Of a stretch of DNA of 64,000 nt, positions 52,881-62,251 are shown piece after piece (the stretch's first letter is position 1; each line of letters begins with the position of its first letter). Under the pieces are notes generated by a model, which saw only the letters and a list, made by a program, of their open reading frames with translations, ran no database searches and had not been told where the DNA came from. Origin of the DNA: Nitrospira sp. (GTDB taxonomy: Bacteria > Nitrospirota > Nitrospiria > Nitrospirales > Nitrospiraceae). Location: the NCBI GenBank assembly GCA_016715825.1, contig JADJXO010000005.1, positions 1 to 64,000 on the forward strand. The letters are read 5' to 3'. The position numbers and the translations under genes are program-made.

Positions 52881-53447
52881 TTATTGTGTTTTTTGTAAAA
52901 TATCCTGAGCAGCTAGCTGGCCTATACGTGCTATTTTGCTACTACCGGTAATCATTGCCGTCACGATAGCCCCGTCGATCAGCAGATTCAGTTTCTTCGT
53001 TACCATCCCCGGGTCCCTTACACCACTTTCCGCCACCATTGCCTGAAGCTTGGCGCTAATTTTCTCTCTGTGATGGTTGGCGACTTCCTGTATCCAGCTA
53101 TTGCTCTTTTCATGTTCTGCCACAGCATTAATAAACACACAGCCATAAAAACCATCACTATCGAACCAGACTCGCATCAAATCAAACAGTGCCAGAACAC
53201 GGTCGACCGATGAGCATTCCATAGCCGGCAGATCGGAGTTGAACCAGCGATACCATATACCTGCTTCCTCCTCAAATACAGCCTTGAGTAAGTTCTCTTT
53301 CGAACCATAGTGGGTATAGAGACTGCGCCGGGATACACCGGATTCTTCAATAATCCTAGCAATCCCTGTTGCATGAATACCTACCTGGCAGAACAAACGA
53401 CGGGCCGTCCGCAGTAGTTTTTGCTCTACTGATATTTTCCTGGGCAT
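52881..53447 (-). CDS. TetR-family transcriptional regulator
   Basis: 188 residues. N-terminal TetR helix-turn-helix: LRTARRLFCQVGIHATGIARI, SGVSRRSLYTHYGSKENLL. The C-terminal ligand-binding part (FDLMRVWFDSDGFYGCVFIN) resembles the YxaF/LmrA-like group. It lies next to a flavin monooxygenase gene on the same strand and may control it; the intervening 94 bp would hold the operator. Effector unknown. Confidence 0.9.
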   Translation of the reverse strand: MPRKISVEQKLLRTARRLFCQVGIHATGIARIIEESGVSRRSLYTHYGSKENLLKAVFEEEAGIWYRWFNSDLPAMECSSVDRVLALFDLMRVWFDSDGFYGCVFINAVAEHEKSNSWIQEVANHHREKISAKLQAMVAESGVRDPGMVTKKLNLLIDGAIVTAMITGSSKIARIGQLAAQDILQKTQ

Positions 53448-53541
53448 TATCGTTAAGCTAATCCGACATACCGATATTGGTCTTCATATTTAGATGATCC
53501 TTGGTCTTCAGCTAGGCTATTGAAATAAAAATACATGTACT

Positions 53542-54717
53542 CTATTTCGTTCCAAGTTGTCTCCTGATTCTTTTGGCGATTTTGCCAGCTTCAATACGAA
53601 TTTCCCGTAACTGGCCACTGAGTGGATTGATTTGTCCAATAAAATAAAGACGAGGTGCTCCATCAAATCCCTGATCCCCAGAAATTTCCGGTCTGCCTTT
53701 CTCGTCAGTAATGTTTGGTATCTGAACCAGCTCAGGAATCCCGGTACGGAAACCGGTTCCAGCAACGATGACTTCAGGTTCCAAGGTTATCATTGCATTA
53801 TCATCGTTCCGCGTGACTCCGACAGCACGTAACACATGTACGGCCCGACCCGATATTTTCTGTATCGGACCAACGATCTTGATTCGGGCACTGCGAACAT
53901 TACCAGCGAAAGGACCATACAAAATCGGTACTACATTATTGGTTGCATATTGTTCGGTGAGAGGCATGGATGGAAATGGAAGACCATATGCTGTCAAATC
54001 GCCTATCATTCTGCGTTGCACAAGGCTCAGCAACATATCTATCAAATTATTGGGTAAATGTTTCAGCCATATTCCCCAGCCTACAAACGGGATACCACAA
54101 ATGCTTTTGGGCAAAATGTACGGTGGTGTTCTAATCGACATCGTTACTGAGTTTGCATATTCAGTCAGTCTGCAGGCGATTTCAGCTGCAGAATTACCGC
54201 TACCGATCACGAGCACGCGTTTTCCCACGTAATCTTGTGCACGTTTGAATGTTGAAGAATGAATTATTTTCCCTGGAAAAGTTTCTCTTCCTTCCCATTC
54301 AGGAATCTTCGGAATACGGCAAGTTCCGATTGCCATGACAACAGCACGGGATTTAAATTGATTCCCGTTGCTGCTTGTAGCCAACCAGATATCACGATCA
54401 TGGTCATAGTTGACTTTCTCGATATCGATCCCGGTTTGCACAATGAAATCACCTTGAGCAGGAAAGGTTTCAAGCAGACGCACGACCTCATCACGCGCAG
54501 GCCATGCCCCAGCAGATCGTGGAAATACACTGCCTGGCAGAGCTGAAAAGAAACGACCCGTGTTCAGGCGCAAACCATCGTAATGATTACGCCAGACATC
54601 CCCAACAGCAGGCGTACGTTCCAATACTAATGGTATTAGCCCTGCTTTTTTCAGCTCATAGGCAGTTGATAAACCTGCCGGGCCGGCACCGATTACTGTT
54701 ACATCTAGAAGTTGCAC
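53542..54717 (-). CDS. FAD-dependent monooxygenase-like oxidoreductase
   Basis: About 391 residues if it starts at GTG 54717; the frame is open to 54801 but that part lies in the neighbouring gene. FAD site VTVIGAGPAGLSTAYELKKAG at the very N-terminus, then VGDVWRNHYDGLRLNTGRFFSALPG, NADPH site VLVIGSGNSAAEIACRLTE, and C-terminal VIVAGTGFRT. This is the flavin-containing monooxygenase/CzcO-like group. The absence of a normal leader before the FAD motif suggests the 5' end was trimmed when this DNA was joined to the mob module. Confidence 0.85.
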   Translation of the reverse strand: MQLLDVTVIGAGPAGLSTAYELKKAGLIPLVLERTPAVGDVWRNHYDGLRLNTGRFFSALPGSVFPRSAGAWPARDEVVRLLETFPAQGDFIVQTGIDIEKVNYDHDRDIWLATSSNGNQFKSRAVVMAIGTCRIPKIPEWEGRETFPGKIIHSSTFKRAQDYVGKRVLVIGSGNSAAEIACRLTEYANSVTMSIRTPPYILPKSICGIPFVGWGIWLKHLPNNLIDMLLSLVQRRMIGDLTAYGLPFPSMPLTEQYATNNVVPILYGPFAGNVRSARIKIVGPIQKISGRAVHVLRAVGVTRNDDNAMITLEPEVIVAGTGFRTGIPELVQIPNITDEKGRPEISGDQGFDGAPRLYFIGQINPLSGQLREIRIEAGKIAKRIRRQLGTK

Positions 54718-54718
54718 G

Positions 54719-56008
54719 CTAGAGTTCTGGTGTGTAATCGATATCGCGATGCTTTTGACGTGGCGTAAATGTTTCATGAGGCGATTTGGGAGGTGTTCCA
54801 CCCATCTCTACGTACTTGGCGATCTCTTTCCTGAGCTCATGAACTTTCTGTTTATGATCTTCTATCACTGGCTGAATTTGCTGTTGCAGCCTTTGACGAT
54901 GAGTAAGCTGTTGATCAATAAGCGATTGCATTTCGCCTTTGTCTCGAACACGGCAGTTTTCCGTTTCGCGTTCATTATGTTCCCGGATTTTTGAGTACTT
55001 CCCGGTTATCCGAAACCAAATCCCCTTGAAGCCCTTCGGTAATTTTTGCGAACGTTCAAGGGATTCTTGTTGCCAACGATTTTCCTGCTTCTGCTGTAAC
55101 TGGCTTCGCTCGTTTTGATGCTGATGCTGCAGGCTACGCTTCTTTTGGATGAAGGGTTGAATCTGTTTTTTTAGACAGATTTGATTCTCCTGGATATAGG
55201 TCTTCAATCTGTCGGTCATGCGCTCGGCAATCCTCGCTTTGATCTCATGAGTGCCGGGAAGGACTTCCGCAGGGCCTAGGCGTTCTTGTAGCGCTTTGGT
55301 TTTGACTTTTAGCCAACGGGATAAGGAATACACTTCTCCGCGATAATCGATGGCCACATAACCGCGCCGATCCCCTTTGGCCAGATGCAGGCCATAATGC
55401 TGCAAGGCTTGCTCGAACGATGACCGGTTATCCGATACCGCCCAGCAGTTGTGAAACATCGATTGAAGTGCTTTGGGGTCTTCGCCCTGGCGTTTCGCTT
55501 GCTGCCATTCGCGCAGGGAATAATTCAGCGGGTCCCGGTTATTACCATCCAGCAGACCTTGCGGCATCTTCCAGCCATGTTCGTAGAACAACTCGCGCGA
55601 CACATCGCGCAGCTTTATTTTGTAGAAGGGGAGATTGATGGCCTTCATCTCCTCGCAATCGATCCTGGACCACACGACATGCGCGTGTCGTCGGCCTTAC
55701 TTTTCATGGAACACGATGGCTCGGGGTTGGTTATCGAGGCCAAGTTTCTGTTCGATGGTTGTTATAGCCGCCTCAAACTCATCGACCGAGACTTTCTCGT
55801 TTGGCGGCGGATTCAGGCTCAACGAAAACAGGAATTGCGTCGCGCGTGTACCACGGCTGACCGCATAGGCTTCATGCAACGCAGAATGTAAATTGTCGGA
55901 CATGAAACCACGCAGCTCATGGATATGGACATGCTCGTTATCCTCTACCTTCATCAGGTGAGCCGCGGGCTGCTTTCCACCACCGCGTTGGTTGCCTTTT
56001 AGGATCAT
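54719..56008 (-). pseudogene. Relaxase (MobA-like, second mobilization module), nonsense-disrupted
   Basis: Starts ATG 56008, overlapping the mobC stop (ATGA). The N-terminus MILKGNQRGGGKQPAAHLMK has the relaxase start, VHIHELRGF and FSLSLNPPPNE; it then stops at TAA 55697-55699 after AIVFHEK. The same frame resumes GRRHAHVVWSRIDCEEMKAI, the metal-binding HxH/H region, and continues into a coiled coil rich in Gln and Arg (about 318 residues). One GAA to TAA change would explain it. The nicking half and metal site are thus separated and mobilization by this protein is unlikely. Confidence 0.85.
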
Positions 56009-56454
56009 GGATGTAAGCCGAGCGCTTGCATGAGGGCCATCCGCAGCCATTGAACCCCGGCACAGGCTTCCTGCAACGATTTCTCGGTCTCCAGCGTGAG
56101 AGGGAGGGAGCCGCTGTTCGCGGCCTTGGCGAGTTGGTTCAGGTTATTGGCGATCCGGCTTTTACCGAGTTCTGCTAGGACGCTGGCGAGTGCCTGATGA
56201 TCCTTAACAGGGCGCTTGGCTCTCCTTGCAGCCCGGTGAGGGGCAGGTTCATCGAACAGCCTGGATCGGATATAGGCTCCAAGCGGCATGTCTCCGGCGT
56301 CTCGTTCCAGCCTTGCCCGCTCCTCGAAGGTGAGACGGAGGGAGAATGGCGGGGGTCGTTTGTCTGAATTGGGCTGTGATCGGCCTGGTCTTGCACCCAT
56401 CTGGAACACCCCGGACAGCGGCGGACCCGCCTGTAAGTCCTTTATACCGCTCAT
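56005..56454 (-). CDS. MobC-like relaxosome protein (second module)
   Basis: 149 residues. FSLRLTFEERARLERDAGDM is a ribbon-helix-helix-like start, and LGKSRIANNLNQLAKAANSG is the MobC signature. It overlaps the disrupted relaxase gene by 4 bp. It belongs to a different lineage from the MobC at 37593, as judged by the motif surroundings. oriT of this module may lie at 56455-56673. Confidence 0.85.
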   Translation of the reverse strand: MSGIKDLQAGPPLSGVFQMGARPGRSQPNSDKRPPPFSLRLTFEERARLERDAGDMPLGAYIRSRLFDEPAPHRAARRAKRPVKDHQALASVLAELGKSRIANNLNQLAKAANSGSLPLTLETEKSLQEACAGVQWLRMALMQALGLHP

Positions 56455-56673
56455 GCATAGGGTGTCTGGGAAAGGGAGGCCTGGGCATTAAGATGGTGGT
56501 TCCATTCCTCTAGCGTTTTAAATAAATTTTCGGTATCTAAAGGCGTCGCTGGGTTCGAACTTTCTCCAGCCGGGCGCGCCTTCCGGCCCACCCGGATGCA
56601 ACGCATGGTATGACTCTAATTCGTTTTTTCGTTCAAGGGCCATGATTCCTTGGATCATAGCCTTTCTTCTAGA

Positions 56674-57306
56674 TCACACACCCACCAACGCCACAATCTT
56701 CATGACATCCGTTTCAGTGTGCGCACAGCAGGGGCAATAGATCTCCCCATGTCTGATCTCAGGAAAGACGATCTCCAAGCCAAGGATTCGTAGGCAACGT
56801 CGGACAGAACGCCGCACGTTCATCACCGGTTTGCCTGGTGCTAACCGCTTTGGTGATAACCATTCATAGGCATGGGGGAGAAGGTCGCCGATCGTGTCGA
56901 CTCCTCGCTGTTTCAGATCCTGCTGCGCGCGAGTGCTGAGCAACAGACTTGCGATGGGTTGTGACGCAAACCGCCGCACTTCATCAGAAGGGAGGCGGCG
57001 TCCCGTCTTCCGATCAAGCATCCGCTGTGTCATGAAGCAATAGGTTGCATCGAGCACTACACCGGACCGTCCATCAAGAGCAGCGAAGATGTGTTCGATG
57101 AGACTTTCGTCGCAGCGACGTTGCTCGCGAATTGAGTGACCGAGCCGTGCCGCTCGTTTTGTTATGGACACACCTTTGCGTGCTTGGTCCCACTCGGAGC
57201 GTGCCCAGGGACTCAGTCTTGAACAGACGGCGTCGAGTGCTGTGTATTTCGCCGGATGGTTTACAACAATGTCCATTGTGAGCGTCGCCAATCGATCCTT
57301 TTGCAT
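56674..57306 (-). CDS. Uncharacterised protein with zinc-finger-like C-terminus
   Basis: 210 residues; GGAAGGA about 10 bp upstream of ATG 57306. Basic and helical (SITKRAARLGHSIREQRRCD). The region DTIGDLLPHAYEWLSPKRLA resembles the helix-hairpin-helix-like C-terminal domain of RNA polymerase alpha subunits. It ends with GEIYCPCCAHTETDVMKIVA, a possible metal site. No family recognised. It lies at the start of the conjugation region and may be a regulator. Confidence 0.6.
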   Translation of the reverse strand: MQKDRLATLTMDIVVNHPAKYTALDAVCSRLSPWARSEWDQARKGVSITKRAARLGHSIREQRRCDESLIEHIFAALDGRSGVVLDATYCFMTQRMLDRKTGRRLPSDEVRRFASQPIASLLLSTRAQQDLKQRGVDTIGDLLPHAYEWLSPKRLAPGKPVMNVRRSVRRCLRILGLEIVFPEIRHGEIYCPCCAHTETDVMKIVALVGV

Positions 57307-57676
57307 AGTGGTCCGTCCTTCCTTTCATCTGGTCCGTGTTAATTTGAAAGTCCTCAAGCCACATGAGCGGCCCTATGCTCCATGTGGTTGCCCAGACAGG
57401 AGACGCAGGAAGCGAGTGGCGCGGTGGTAGTTATGAGGAAGGTCAGCTCTTAAAACTATTCCCTTGAGGTAGGAGAGGCTGTACACAAGTGGGGAGAGAC
57501 TTAGTATAGTTATACTAATGTAGTATAAATAATATTATATTTAACTTATGTTCCGCATCATAGTGAGCAAGAACTAAGCATCTGGGGAGAGAAGTTTGTT
57601 GTTAATGAGAACAAATCTGGCGTATCATGTCCACATGCACTGTGCCATCGCTCAAGCCTGACATGCTGCGGAGAGC
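57307..57676. other. AT-rich intergenic region
   Basis: 370 bp with no convincing gene. It contains the palindrome at 57502-57519 and a strongly AT-rich run (57518-57560), likely a promoter/operator for the gene at 56674. Confidence 0.45.
57502..57519. promoter_or_regulatory. Palindromic operator candidate
   Basis: TTAGTATAGTTATACTAA: perfect 8-bp arms with a 2-bp centre. A further half site (TAGTATAA) follows within 15 bp. Typical of a dimeric repressor site in a promoter. Confidence 0.5.
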
Positions 57677-57955
57677 TTAATTCTTCGGGCAAAGCTGCAA
57701 GAAGTTGCGCCGCTTCACTAACGTTTGGAACGGACTCGTCCCTTGTATCAAGTAGAATTTCATCAAGGCACTTTGGCATTCACTCGGCGCCTGCGGTCCT
57801 GCCGACAAGCACAGGAGACATTCACAGGCTAGCTTGGCATCGCCTTCCAAGAAGGACGGTTTAGGCGAAGTTTGTGCTTGCGCCTCATGGGTGATGGCGA
57901 GGATACTCACTCCCACAAGGATCATGATCCATTTGCGTCTCTTCCACCAATGCAT
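57677..57955 (-). CDS. trbM: TrbM-like conjugal transfer protein
   Basis: 92 residues; GGAGG 8 bp upstream of ATG 57955. Signal peptide (ILVGVSILAITHEAQA), then the TrbM pattern: LEGDAKLACECLLCLSAGPQ, PSECQSALMKFY, VKRRNFLQLCP. The Cys spacing suggests disulfides in the periplasm. TrbM is an accessory of P-type conjugation systems with unclear function. It is short compared with RP4 TrbM but has all the conserved cysteines. Confidence 0.82.
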   Translation of the reverse strand: MHWWKRRKWIMILVGVSILAITHEAQAQTSPKPSFLEGDAKLACECLLCLSAGPQAPSECQSALMKFYLIQGTSPFQTLVKRRNFLQLCPKN

Positions 57956-58002
57956 GTGGCTTTCCTCCGTATGCTCCGATTGAATGTTCTCGATGCCTTA
58001 AA

Positions 58003-59106
58003 TCAACGGCCAGCTCGCGTCCGCTCCAAGGCAGGGCTCCGCGTGACATTCTGTGTGCTAGCGGTCCGCGCGACTGTATGATCGAAGCGAGGCACAACCG
58101 GTTCCTGCATGGCGGCACTCACCGCCTCGCTCAGTTGCTGCTGTTCACGAACTCCGAAAGAGTCGAGTCTCAGGACATCCCATTGATTGCGAGTCGCTGG
58201 TTGTGAAGCCATTCCGATTGATGTGCCTGAACCATCCCTTATTGGAGCCTTCACTAGCACTTGCTCATGTGCCTGTTGTACCAGTGCGACCGCATCACCC
58301 CGTTGCACCTTCCCCTGTTCAAACGAGCGGCCTAGGTTGATGCCCCAGATCTCTCGTTCTCCACGGTCTGTCCTGACCTTCACAAAATAGCTCTTGGTAT
58401 TCCGAGCATCATGGTCGTAATGGTCGATTCCGTGGTCAACAACCGTACCTACCACGACTCGCTCACCCTGGAAGCGCTCCTTTGCTTCCTCGATAGCTGC
58501 AGCGATCATAGTTGGTGAATCTCCACGAGCGCGCAGGATGGCTTCGAGTGTTGCCACCGCAACCTGTTGACTGGCGTTCAAGACCTTATCCGGTGTTTTG
58601 ACATGATCCTCCACTGTCCGGTCATGGAGGGCAGTGCGATCGACCTGGTTGTCTACTGTCTTGTCACGAAGCGGGCGAAGATCCGTGCGGTCTTGTGCTC
58701 GCGCTAGGTCGATTCCACGCGGCGTATAACCGTCCACATCAAGTCCGGCGATTGTTGCTTGCACCCATGCTTCCGTTTTGAACTCGACGGTGCCGTTCAG
58801 CCGCATAGTGGTCCAGCCCTTAGCTTTCGCACGAAGTATCATTCCTTGAATCACACTTGGGTCGTCATGTTCCGTGACCAAGCGCCTCCCCTGATCAGTA
58901 AAGGCAATCTTTGTCGGCTCGCCGAGTGCGGTACGGTAATAAAACTGCTCGCCGGCTTCGATAAATCGCTTTCGCAAGGATTCGGCGGCGTCACGCCGCT
59001 GATAGAATCGGAGTTGTTCAGCGCCCTGGTCTTGAGTTGAGTCCGTAGGCTTCGTCTCGTCAGTCCGCTTGGCTGCCTGCTCTTCACTCACGCCTATTTC
59101 ATTCAT
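58003..59106 (-). CDS. LPD7-domain protein (relaxase/TraI C-terminal-like)
   Basis: 367 residues; GGAGAGAGGAAGG precedes ATG 59106. Residues 45-130 are an LPD7 domain (FTDQGRRLVTEHDDPSVIQG, AKGWTTMRLNGTVEFKTEAW). Residues 215-300 are a KfrB-like beta domain (VVDHGIDHYDHD ... SYFVKVRTDRGEREIWGINL). The linker holds repeated DRT/DKT motifs. In TraI-type relaxases both modules sit at the C-terminus; here the N-terminal nuclease is absent, so it is either a split or a stand-alone helper. Confidence 0.82.
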   Translation of the reverse strand: MNEIGVSEEQAAKRTDETKPTDSTQDQGAEQLRFYQRRDAAESLRKRFIEAGEQFYYRTALGEPTKIAFTDQGRRLVTEHDDPSVIQGMILRAKAKGWTTMRLNGTVEFKTEAWVQATIAGLDVDGYTPRGIDLARAQDRTDLRPLRDKTVDNQVDRTALHDRTVEDHVKTPDKVLNASQQVAVATLEAILRARGDSPTMIAAAIEEAKERFQGERVVVGTVVDHGIDHYDHDARNTKSYFVKVRTDRGEREIWGINLGRSFEQGKVQRGDAVALVQQAHEQVLVKAPIRDGSGTSIGMASQPATRNQWDVLRLDSFGVREQQQLSEAVSAAMQEPVVPRFDHTVARTASTQNVTRSPALERTRAGR

Positions 59107-59124
59107 GGTGTTCCTTCCTCTCTC

Positions 59125-60102
59125 CTAGCCATACCATTGCGGCCAGATGGACGCCGGATTGGGTTCCTTCACTTCAATCTCCACCCGTCGGTTCTTCGCT
59201 CGACCTTTCTTCGTTGCATTGTCCGCGACATGTTGTCCGATCGGGACGATGGTGATCTCGATGATGTTTGGGGCATAACCGTGTGCGGCGAGATAGGCAC
59301 GGGCCTTATATGCCCGCTGCTTCGCCGTCTCACGTTCAATCCACCGATCCTTGTCTCCGTCCGTATATCCACGCACGTGTAAGCAAGGGCCACGCTTTAG
59401 GATGTGTTTCAAGTGGGATTGCAGCTGCTTACTGGGAAGAAACTCAGACCGTCCGACCCGTTCCGACACACGGAAAATGATACTGTCGCGATGCAATTCG
59501 ACCTGTTCCCGCTCACTCAATTCAATGACGCGTGGTCTCCACGAGTCGGTCTGCTCGTCTACATTCTGAGGTGGAAGGGAAGGGGAAGGCGCTCTTGATG
59601 GCCCGATTCTGCAAGCTGGTCCTGTTACTGTCGATCGCTCGTCTTCACTTTGCGCCGTCCTGGTCTGGGACAAGATCTGATCAGACGCAGTTGGGGACGT
59701 ATCGCCCTTGGACGATGTAGGAGTACTTGTCAGTGGATCTTTCCATGCTGACGAAAGGGGATTGGTCGTGAGAGCGGACGCCGTGACTTTTGAGCCAGAT
59801 TGGGATTTGCCTTTCGCCATCTCTTGATGTTGCAGTTGCATGAGCGTTAGCGAGGTACTTAGCTCATGGACCTGCTGGGTGAGACTTTCCAGCTGCCTCG
59901 TCAGAAGACTTCGCTCCTGTTTCTCACGCTGGTCGCTCTTCATCCGTTCGCGATACTGCTGAATAATCTCGTCACTGTTGATGGGCACGCGAGATGTACC
60001 GGAAGGCACCACAGACTTCTGCGCACACGCCAGCGTCGCGGAGCAGGCGAGAAGAATTACAAAAATCTGAAATCGTGCCGGGCGTTTCACGAATGTCGTC
60101 AT
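59125..60102 (-). CDS. OmpA-domain lipoprotein of the conjugation region
   Basis: 325 residues. Lipoprotein-like signal IFVILLACSATLACAQK (lipobox LAC), then a coiled coil (QREKQERSLLTRQLESLTQQ), a Ser/Thr/Pro linker, and a C-terminal OmpA-like domain (LHVRGYTDGDKDRWIERETA ... ATKKGRAKNRRVEIEV) that binds peptidoglycan. ATG overlaps the stop of the virD4-like gene. It probably anchors the transfer channel to the cell wall, as VirB7 or TraN-type proteins do in other systems. Confidence 0.83.
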   Translation of the reverse strand: MTTFVKRPARFQIFVILLACSATLACAQKSVVPSGTSRVPINSDEIIQQYRERMKSDQREKQERSLLTRQLESLTQQVHELSTSLTLMQLQHQEMAKGKSQSGSKVTASALTTNPLSSAWKDPLTSTPTSSKGDTSPTASDQILSQTRTAQSEDERSTVTGPACRIGPSRAPSPSLPPQNVDEQTDSWRPRVIELSEREQVELHRDSIIFRVSERVGRSEFLPSKQLQSHLKHILKRGPCLHVRGYTDGDKDRWIERETAKQRAYKARAYLAAHGYAPNIIEITIVPIGQHVADNATKKGRAKNRRVEIEVKEPNPASIWPQWYG

Positions 60103-62243
60103 ACATCTCTCTCTTCCCTGTCTCGATCCACTAAAGATCGAGCAAGTTTATCGTTCATTTTTTCTATTCTATGAGCTTCTCTTTCTTCGCTCATGGCACT
60201 CGCCTTTCCCGAACATTGGCTCGTTGCTCCCAGTCGCAGCTCCTGCTCGACAGTCATTGCACCGTGTTCACGTTCCGCACCACTGGCATTCGTCTGGGCC
60301 TTGTCGGTCCATTGCAGCTGAACCACAAAGGCATCAACCAAATTGTTCACTTCTTCGAGCGTCGGTGGGTCGTGCGGCACGACCGGCGGCAGTGCGGTCA
60401 GATCAATAGCGAGCTTCGACACGTCAATCGGCTCATTCGGTTGTAGGGGCCGTACTCGCCGTTCGACTTTGGCACGATGGAGTTCCAAATCGAGCGTGGG
60501 AATCTCTACGGATAGCTCCCGGTGTATGAAGGCTGCTTCTTCGAGTTCAATCTGGGTCGGCAGCCGTTTCCCGATGGAAGCAAGAAACGGACTGATGCGC
60601 TTCAATCGATCGATGAAGACCGGATCGGCATAAAATCGAGCCTTGTCGCAGAGGATCGGTTTCGTATGCATCAAGTTGATGATTGCCCGCTCGACTGCGA
60701 GTTCCTTCACCTCCTGAGGCAATAAAAGAGGCCGCGCCTGTTCCGAGCGGGTGGAGCTGGATGATGCGTGCTTGCCATTGCCCCAGGCGAGTGGTCGGCT
60801 CGTCCCGGTTGAGATGGCGTCGGCCGTATAGGTGCCGAGCATCTGGGAATAATGCTGCGCGTCTCTCTGTTCGCGAGGCGCAAACAGGATCTGACAAGCA
60901 TGGTTCGTTACGAAGGTCCGCGCATCCTTATCACCATAGACCGACTCGAGCTGCGACAGACTTTGAATGATAGGGAGTAGACGCAGATTGTAACCGGCCA
61001 TGAAGCCGACGGCCTTGGCCAGAATGTTGACCCGCCCGAGGGCAGGGAACTCATCCAGGATCACGAGACATTGATGCTTCAACCGGGAGTTCGTCGCGGG
61101 TAAGTCGACGGTGTTGTAATGAACCAGTTGTGAGAAAAACAGGTTCACCAGTAACGCCGCGTCGCTGAGGCGATTGGCCGGAATGCCCACATAGATCGAC
61201 ATGCGCTGCGCGCGCACTTGTTTTAAGTCAAAGTCCGTTGCACTCGTTGCCGCATCGAGGATGGGATTGCTAAAGATTGTGAGCGGAGCGGTCAGGGTTG
61301 CGAGAATCCCCGCCATGGTATTTTCGCTAGTAGCACAGAACCGGTATAGCGCCGCCGTACAGTCGTCGCTCAATGGGGCGTCGCTCTTGGCCCGAGTGTT
61401 GATGAGATCATGCAAATAGTCATTGATCGGCTGACCCTTGCCGGAGGCCTGCCGAAGCACTTCACCGAGACTGCAGGGTAAGGACGGGGTTTCCATCACG
61501 TAGAGTGTCAGTCCGAGGAAGAGATTCCGGGCGGATTCGTTCCAAAACGCCTCCTTGATCTGCTCCGTCGGATAGAGCACTTGCCCGATGGCTTGTATTT
61601 CCCCCACGCGCCGATTCGGATCGCGATCGACCGCATCCAGTGGGTTCCAGCGATGGGTCTGGCCGTCCGCGCCAAAAGGATTGAAGAGGTAGACATGCTG
61701 TCCGTGCGCCTGTCGGAATTTGGACGTGTAGGCGAAGTTCTCCATTTTAATGTCCAAGACCACGACCGACTCATCGTAGTGGAGCAGGTTCGGGAGCACG
61801 ATGCTCACACCTTTCCCCGATCGAGTCGGCGCCGCTAGCAACACGAATTCCTGACCCCCGTAGACCAAGTATTGCCTCCCCACCTTCCCAACGATCACAC
61901 CACGCTCTCCATAGAGCCCGGCCTGTTGAATCTCATCATTCGATGCGAACCGCGCCTCGCCATGGAGTGGTTTGCGCCGATTGGTCACAGACAATACGAG
62001 TAAGGCGGGGAAGCCGAATCCCACGAATCCTCCGACTGCGGCGGAGAATTGCAGCCGCTTCCGCTGAATTGGATCCTTTGCATAGGCTCGCCAGGAGGCT
62101 GGCCAGCTGCTTAGGGAGAGATCTTCTGGCATGTGTTTGTTGGCGAGCGTGAAGATGGCACCGGCGACGGCATCTGCTCCGCAGAGCCCAAGCGGGACAT
62201 ACATCAGCAACACCGCGACTATCCGCAAATGACGGCGTGACAT
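60099..62243 (-). CDS. virD4: VirD4/TraG-type coupling protein
   Basis: 714 residues. Two N-terminal membrane helices (about 8-30 and 68-88), Walker A LLAAPTRSGKGVSIVLPNLL, Walker B CLVILDEFPALGRVNILAKA, and the Q/R-rich region ILFAPREQRDAQHYSQMLGT. The hexameric inner-membrane ATPase brings the relaxase-bound strand to the type IV channel. The C-terminal 100 residues are acidic and variable. All motifs intact; located 8 bp from the virB11-like gene. Confidence 0.96.
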   Translation of the reverse strand: MSRRHLRIVAVLLMYVPLGLCGADAVAGAIFTLANKHMPEDLSLSSWPASWRAYAKDPIQRKRLQFSAAVGGFVGFGFPALLVLSVTNRRKPLHGEARFASNDEIQQAGLYGERGVIVGKVGRQYLVYGGQEFVLLAAPTRSGKGVSIVLPNLLHYDESVVVLDIKMENFAYTSKFRQAHGQHVYLFNPFGADGQTHRWNPLDAVDRDPNRRVGEIQAIGQVLYPTEQIKEAFWNESARNLFLGLTLYVMETPSLPCSLGEVLRQASGKGQPINDYLHDLINTRAKSDAPLSDDCTAALYRFCATSENTMAGILATLTAPLTIFSNPILDAATSATDFDLKQVRAQRMSIYVGIPANRLSDAALLVNLFFSQLVHYNTVDLPATNSRLKHQCLVILDEFPALGRVNILAKAVGFMAGYNLRLLPIIQSLSQLESVYGDKDARTFVTNHACQILFAPREQRDAQHYSQMLGTYTADAISTGTSRPLAWGNGKHASSSSTRSEQARPLLLPQEVKELAVERAIINLMHTKPILCDKARFYADPVFIDRLKRISPFLASIGKRLPTQIELEEAAFIHRELSVEIPTLDLELHRAKVERRVRPLQPNEPIDVSKLAIDLTALPPVVPHDPPTLEEVNNLVDAFVVQLQWTDKAQTNASGAEREHGAMTVEQELRLGATSQCSGKASAMSEEREAHRIEKMNDKLARSLVDRDREERDV

Positions 62244-62251
62244 GGGTTCCT

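Noticed and set aside
57558..57779. 73-codon minus-strand frame overlapping the TrbM-like gene
   Set aside because: Overlaps the coding end of the TrbM-like gene in another frame and has no ribosome site or recognisable motif.
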